Source of the DNA: Palsa-1400 sp036008545
Lineage (GTDB): Bacteria > Verrucomicrobiota > Verrucomicrobiia > Limisphaerales > Palsa-1400
Direction of reading: 5' to 3'
Assembly: GCA_036008545.1 (NCBI GenBank)
Contig: DASYNM010000552.1
Span: 1 to 9,165, forward strand
Length of the DNA: 9,165 nucleotides
The translations under genes and the position numbers were made by a program. The notes under the pieces are model-generated. The model was given only the letters and a program-made list of their open reading frames with translations, was not told the DNA's origin and did not search any database. Each line of letters opens with the position of its first letter. Positions within the stretch are counted from its first letter, which is position 1. This document shows positions 6,337 to 9,165 of this stretch, piece after piece.

Positions 6337-7251
6337 ATGGCACTCACCCTTCAATCTTGGAATTCAGTGGTAAAGAAGAAATACCGAACCACTGGTGAAT
6401 TTGATAAATTAGATGGAGCAGTCAGGCGATATTTGCTTCGTGTTGACGACAGCACTACCAGTGATTTGCGACAAAGGTGGGGCGCTTGGACTCAAAAACT
6501 TGCGACGAACGGCAAGACTTATCAAACAAGCGACCGCTATATTCCAGGTGGCGCGCTGGATTCAATCGCGGCCATAGTTGCCATCGCGGCTCCAACCAGC
6601 CTGGATCAGGCCATAGCGCAGCGAGATGCTATTAGCATTGAGCGCCCGGGAGAATTTGTGCGAAGCCCTTCCGGCCGTTGGACACAAAAGATATACACGC
6701 AGGAGGAAGAATATTCATGCACCCAGGCCTGTGCCTGCACTTTTCTGAGGAAGCTGGTTGGAACATCGATGAAGGAGGACCTATTTAAGGATGAGTTCCG
6801 CAAGGCGGCGGGCAACCACGATTTTTCCACGAGCGGCACGTTATGGGACAACGTGGTTGTAGCGCTCAACAAATGCGGTGCGGACGCTGTTCACGAGCAG
6901 ACGAGCGATTGGGATACCATGAAGGGTAAGTTGCGGTCTGCGACCGGGGACGTTCCGGTTTTGCTAGGCGTGGAGTGGACGACAAAGGGCGGGCACGCGA
7001 TCATGTGCAAAGGCCCCGGCACAATCAGGTTCTCAACTTCATCTACTTCTTTCGCAGGCTTCCTAATCGAAGATCCTTATTCGACCCACCAGGAGCCGGG
7101 GCTGCTCGATGATGGAACTTACTGGGTTAGATCCGGCCAGAGCTGGTCAGAAGGTGCGGCTAAACCTGCTTGGGGCTGCGTCGTCGGGAAAAAGTCGGCC
7201 AAGGAGTTTGGCAAACCCATCTCTTACACCAAGGGAGTGAAAGTGATGTGA
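6337..7251 (+). CDS. Papain-like cysteine peptidase with N-terminal helical module
   Basis: This 304-residue protein has no signal peptide or membrane segment. Residues 120-250 look like a papain-fold (C39/C70-like) peptidase. Gln122 lies exactly six residues before Cys128 in SCTQACACTFL, the spacing of Gln19 and Cys25 in papain. His220 is in TTKGGHAIMCKG and an Asp (246) follows in IEDPY. Residues 5-80 form a separate, probably helical region (LDGAVRRYL, LRQRWGAWTQKL, S-D-R-Y-x-P-G-G-A) that I cannot name. A proteolytic or effector-like role is inference. The ATG lacks a clear Shine-Dalgarno, and the 173 bases before it hold no clear promoter. The gene lies between two copies of the end of the exostosin-like gene, which suggests insertion. 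No inhibitor or immunity gene is visible next to it. Confidence 0.75.
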   Translation: MALTLQSWNSVVKKKYRTTGEFDKLDGAVRRYLLRVDDSTTSDLRQRWGAWTQKLATNGKTYQTSDRYIPGGALDSIAAIVAIAAPTSLDQAIAQRDAISIERPGEFVRSPSGRWTQKIYTQEEEYSCTQACACTFLRKLVGTSMKEDLFKDEFRKAAGNHDFSTSGTLWDNVVVALNKCGADAVHEQTSDWDTMKGKLRSATGDVPVLLGVEWTTKGGHAIMCKGPGTIRFSTSSTSFAGFLIEDPYSTHQEPGLLDDGTYWVRSGQSWSEGAAKPAWGCVVGKKSAKEFGKPISYTKGVKVM

Positions 7252-7282
7252 GGTATAAGATTAAAGACTGGCGCGCTATCGA

Positions 7283-7372
7283 CGCATGATTGATTTATTG
7301 CCTCATCAATCCGTCATGTCTGCGTATCGGCACGCGAAGTGCCCCTTTCCTGGCTGGTCTCCCTTTCGCTGA
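7283..7372 (+). pseudogene. C-terminal remnant of a second exostosin-like gene (repeat copy 2)
   Basis: The frame reads RMIDLLPHQSVMSAYRHA then CPFPGWSPFR and a stop at 7370-7372. It matches the end of the exostosin-like protein (RMFELLRHQSVMSAYRRA). There is an in-frame TAA at 7262-7264 and no start, so only a 3' stub remains. It overlaps, in antisense, the last 59 bases of the GT-A gene (7314-8186). Confidence 0.7.
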
Positions 7373-8186
7373 TCTCGGCATACCGCGCCAGAAATTCGGC
7401 CTCGTTGATGTGGGGCCTTTGCGGGCCAAATGCGAAGTGTACCACGAGCGCGCTCCCGCAAACGACCGCATGCTTTCCCGGGTGGCGGGTCTCATACTTT
7501 TCCGTCAAGAACTTCTCATCACTCATGGTCAATAACGCCTGCCGGTCATCGGCGGTTAAATCCGAGGCCATCCAGCAAATACAATTGATGCTCCACCGTT
7601 CGCGATAAAAGTAGGTGTAAGTGTCGAAAACCTTGTATTTGTGCAGCGCATTTTCTTGATAATTTCGCAGGAAATCCTCGTGAATCGGGTTCGGAAAGCG
7701 CATCACTTCCTGGTAGCCGTAGCTGTAGATCACCTCGCCGACACGCATCGCGCCCAGGCGCTGGTGGATATGCACCAAAGGCCCGCTGTTCACCGTATTG
7801 GCGGAGACAACACCGTATCGCCCCGGCTCACGAAGCTTGAACTCGACCAGCCTCCTTATCGCGCCGCGCTCGATGAACACGACGTCGTCGTCACATTTCA
7901 CATAGACGACACCCGGCTCCGCAAACTCCACAAACAAGGGAGCGACGCGTTGGAGGACATCCGTTCGTGTTTCCGCCCATGTCGGCAGCGCGCGCGCCTT
8001 GAAGCGCGCGACCTGCGACAGCAGTGCCTCAAGATACTCCAAGTCCTTCGCATCACGGGTGTTCTTCCAGAAGACCACTTCATCAACACCGTCGTCCAAA
8101 TCCCGACGGAGGTAGCGGCTCAGGATTTCGATGTAGCGGCGCCTGCCGTATGGGACAATGATAATTACCCGGTGGCCTTGAATCAT
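7314..8186 (-). CDS. GT-A-type glycosyltransferase with DDD motif
   Basis: This 290-residue soluble protein starts MIQGHRVIIIVPYGRRRYIE, a Rossmann-like first strand. VVYVKCDDDVVFIERG (residues 93-108) carries the acidic D-D-D (99-101) expected to bind the metal and nucleotide sugar in GT-A enzymes. The domain seems to end with VVHFAFGPQRPH...LARY at about 249-270. It probably transfers sugars to a surface glycan; the substrate is unknown. The frame is open to a GTG at 8294, but that part is the duplicated permease stump read in the wrong frame. ATG 8186 overlaps the stump's TGA as ATGA, so translation is likely coupled to the stump. The last 19 residues (from about 272) are encoded antisense to the exostosin remnant and look like an acquired tail. 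Confidence 0.78.
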   Translation of the reverse strand: MIQGHRVIIIVPYGRRRYIEILSRYLRRDLDDGVDEVVFWKNTRDAKDLEYLEALLSQVARFKARALPTWAETRTDVLQRVAPLFVEFAEPGVVYVKCDDDVVFIERGAIRRLVEFKLREPGRYGVVSANTVNSGPLVHIHQRLGAMRVGEVIYSYGYQEVMRFPNPIHEDFLRNYQENALHKYKVFDTYTYFYRERWSINCICWMASDLTADDRQALLTMSDEKFLTEKYETRHPGKHAVVCGSALVVHFAFGPQRPHINEAEFLARYAEISERETSQERGTSRADTQT

Positions 8187-8317
8187 GAAGTCAGCCCAGC
8201 TCCGGGCGATGGCGAGAGTGCAAGCCAGCCGATGGCGACGGACAAGCGGATGCAATAAGTGCCGCACCGGCGCGCCGTCACGCGTAATTCCCACTCAACG
8301 ACAGGCAGCAAGGTCAT
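8183..8317 (-). pseudogene. N-terminal permease stump (copy C), leader of the glycosyltransferase
   Basis: The ATG at 8317-8315 gives MTLLPVVEWELRVTARR, then CGTYCIRLSVAIGWLAL, clearly the permease 3 N-terminus with substitutions. The frame then departs and stops after 44 codons. The TGA (8185-8183) overlaps the glycosyltransferase ATG. A GGAGGA lies 19 bases upstream of the stump's ATG. As a permease it is dead. As a short leader ORF that delivers ribosomes to the next gene it may still work (inference from the ATGA overlap). Confidence 0.75.
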
Positions 8318-8372
8318 GCGGGTCAATTGTCGTCATTCCTCCACCCTAAGCCAAGGCGATAGTGGCGGCCTT
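8253..8372. repeat. Direct repeat copy C (diverged permease 3 start and leader)
   Basis: The 120 bases align with 4112-4232 with one gap and about 21 mismatches by hand count, roughly 82% identity. The last 25 bases (8348-8372) are identical to 4208-4232, 19 of which are also in copy B. Differences cluster around the ribosome-binding region. This copy is clearly older than the A/B pair. Confidence 0.85.
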
Positions 8373-8396
8373 ATGGGTCATGCCGGCGTCAGCCCG

Positions 8397-8440
8397 AAGC
8401 TTTCCTCCTCTGCGAGGCTTGACTTCCGCGTCAAAAGCTT
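8397..8440. other. Possible three-way-junction fold
   Basis: AAGCTTT (8397-8403) pairs with AAAGCTT (8434-8440). Inside it CCTC (8404-8407) pairs with GAGG (8414-8417), and TTGAC (8419-8423) pairs with GTCAA (8430-8434). Both inner loops have six bases. Nearly all of the 44 bases are used; only A8434 is claimed twice. It lies about 80 bases upstream of the minus-strand permease stump and so could be in the 5' leader of the glycosyltransferase transcript. No known riboswitch or ribozyme core is recognised. Confidence 0.35.
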
Positions 8441-8485
8441 AGACTCTGGATTTCTCTCGATAGCCGGATGGGCAACATTCGATTT

Positions 8486-8737
8486 TTAGTCTGAATATTG
8501 CGCCAAAAGCGACCTCGTATCCGGGAGCAAACGAGAAACGCGATTTGAGGCATTTACACTTGGATAAAAGCGCCGGGAGAGAGACAATATCTCGGCAAGA
8601 TCGCGTGAGTCGGATAGAACAATGCAGTGCTTTTTCGCCTCGTTTTTTGCGCCCAATTGAAAGCCGGTATGGGCAATCATCCATTCAATTATTGGGCCCG
8701 AAGCTAAGATCAATGAGATGAGACATTTGGACAGCAT
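8486..8737 (-). CDS. Possible small hypothetical protein
   Basis: An 83-codon ATG frame with a hydrophobic N-terminus (MLSKCLISLILASGPIIEWM) and a polar rest (VLSDSRDLAEILSLSRRFYP). I do not recognise the family. There is no Shine-Dalgarno, and a second overlapping frame of similar length (8439-8684) exists on the same strand, so this may be chance or a remnant. If real, it lies upstream of, and in the same direction as, the stump and the glycosyltransferase. Confidence 0.25.
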   Translation of the reverse strand: MLSKCLISLILASGPIIEWMIAHTGFQLGAKNEAKKHCIVLSDSRDLAEILSLSRRFYPSVNASNRVSRLLPDTRSLLAQYSD

Positions 8738-8776
8738 TGGTCAGTACAAATTAAGAGCGCCCCGGTGTCCGGGCTG

Positions 8777-8833
8777 CAGGATTTACAGGATAAGAATTCT
8801 CCTTCTGCCATTTCCGAATCCTGTCCATCCTGT
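8777..8833. repeat. Imperfect inverted repeat (CAGGAT-type)
   Basis: The left arm CAGGATTTACAGGAT (8777-8791) matches the reverse complement of the right arm (8817-8833, AATCCTGTCCATCCTGT) with a few mismatches; each arm contains CAGGAT twice. The loop is about 25 bases. I remember very similar sequences dispersed in intergenic DNA of environmental bacteria, but that is unverified recall. Confidence 0.6.
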
Positions 8834-8861
8834 CAAAACTATTGTGTGATGGCCCCTCCTC

Positions 8862-8961
8862 CAATCCTGAAAGGATTGAATCTATCAGCCCAGGGTTGGC
8901 CCGAGCCTCGAGGGCCTACCCTGGGTCGCGTCAATTAATATTTTCTACCCTGCAAGGGTTG
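8862..8961 (+). repeat. Palindromic repeat element, unit 1
   Basis: Three hairpins lie in a row. CAATCCT-GAA-AGGATTG (8862-8878) has a 7-bp stem. CCCAGGGT-T-GGCCC (8889-8902) pairs with GGGCC-T-ACCCTGGG (8912-8925), a 13-bp stem with one T-T mismatch and a nine-base loop. ACCCT-GCA-AGGGT (8947-8959) is the third. The same order recurs in reverse complement in unit 2. Confidence 0.8.
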
Positions 8962-8988
8962 AATATCCGGTCCTGCTACCGCGCGGAT

Positions 8989-9078
8989 GCAACCCCTTCA
9001 GGGTAGTGAAATTTGTTGATTCTTACCCAGCGTAGCTCGTTCCTCGCAACGCTGGGCTGAATGCTTCAATCCCTTCAG
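8989..9078 (-). repeat. Palindromic repeat element, unit 2 (inverted copy)
   Basis: Read on the minus strand, this matches unit 1 element by element: CTGAAGGGATTG, then CAGCCCAGCGT, a loop, ACGCTGGG, a spacer, and CTACCCTGAAGGGGTTG. The central hairpin CCCAGCGT/ACGCTGGG (9026-9033 and 9049-9056) has an 8-bp stem. The G to C change in one arm (CCCAGGGT to CCCAGCGT) is matched by the compensating change in the other arm, which argues that the fold is maintained. Together the two units form an inverted pair. Confidence 0.8.
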
Positions 9079-9165
9079 AAATCTCTGCAAAAGTATTGAA
9101 TATTCGACTCGAAGATTGGGTCTGAGATTGATGCAAACACCGCGAGAAAAGCAACCCACCTTTTT

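Larger units (their letters stand above)
8738..9165. other. Non-coding, repeat-rich stretch
   Basis: I see no convincing gene here. The stretch holds a short hairpin (CCCGG-TGT-CCGGG, 8761-8773), the inverted repeat at 8777-8833 and the paired palindromic elements at 8862-9078. An ATG at 9131 opens a frame (MQTPREKQPTF) that runs off the right edge after 11 codons. It could be the start of a gene, but nothing supports it. Confidence 0.6.

Noticed and set aside
7288..7311. GATTGAT/ATCAATC hairpin between the convergent peptidase and glycosyltransferase genes as a terminator
   Set aside because: The 7-bp stem is AT-rich, the loop is ten bases and there is no U-tract on either side.
7641..8258. 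205-codon plus-strand ORF
   Set aside because: Antisense shadow of the glycosyltransferase, which has a coherent motif set on the other strand.
8187..8294. Longer start of the GT-A glycosyltransferase
   Set aside because: These 36 codons are the permease stump read in a different frame. MIQGHRVIIIVPYG gives a proper first strand.
8862..9078. CRISPR array
   Set aside because: Only two units, in opposite orientation and made of nested hairpins, without regularly spaced direct repeats or cas genes.

Overview
The window looks like a chromosomal segment of a Verrucomicrobiota-type bacterium, perhaps of the Pedosphaera/Limisphaerales kind. The basis is moderate GC, a tandem array of large paralogous ABC-2 permeases, and palindromic intergenic repeats of a sort I remember from such genomes. 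This assignment is inference; there is no rRNA or other marker gene here.

Left part (1-4176, all minus strand): three paralogous ABC-2-type permease genes in one operon. Their start and stop codons overlap as ATGA at both junctions, and the last gene runs off the left edge. Each complete protein is an internal duplication, with two copies of an E-x-R-x-x-G-x-L-E/G-L-L-type motif. No ATPase gene is visible.

Middle part (about 4227-8252): an accessory, patchwork region bracketed by copies of the 5' end of permease gene 3. Copy A is the real gene start (4142-4226). Copy B is a perfect 85-bp direct repeat (4773-4857). Copy C is a diverged copy, about 82% identical (8253-8372). Between A and B sits a hicB-hicA antitoxin-toxin pair whose toxin is damaged twice: a 12-bp tandem duplication with loss of the motif histidine, and a premature ochre stop. 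Then come a nucleotidyltransferase fragment (4950-5099), an exostosin/GT47-like glycosyltransferase (5162-6163), a papain-like cysteine peptidase with a Gln-Cys-His-Asp set (6337-7251) and, on the minus strand, a GT-A-type glycosyltransferase with a DDD motif (7314-8186). The peptidase gene is itself flanked by a second direct repeat, a copy of the 3' end of the exostosin-like gene (6073-6125 and 7283-7335). In copy C, a 44-codon stump of the permease reads straight into the GT-A gene through an ATGA overlap, so the glycosyltransferase appears to use a duplicated permease leader.

Right part (8318-9165): mostly non-coding. It holds a possible 44-nt three-way-junction fold, one weak 83-codon ORF, an imperfect inverted repeat (8777-8833), and two inverted copies of a roughly 95-bp element built of nested hairpins (8862-9078), resembling a REPIN.

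The strongest point is the repeated architecture. Two different cargo modules (hicBA and the peptidase) are each flanked by direct copies of the end of the neighbouring gene, and a third copy of a gene start has become a leader for an unrelated gene. The region looks like a rearrangement hot spot. I cannot show a complete new system from the sequence alone.
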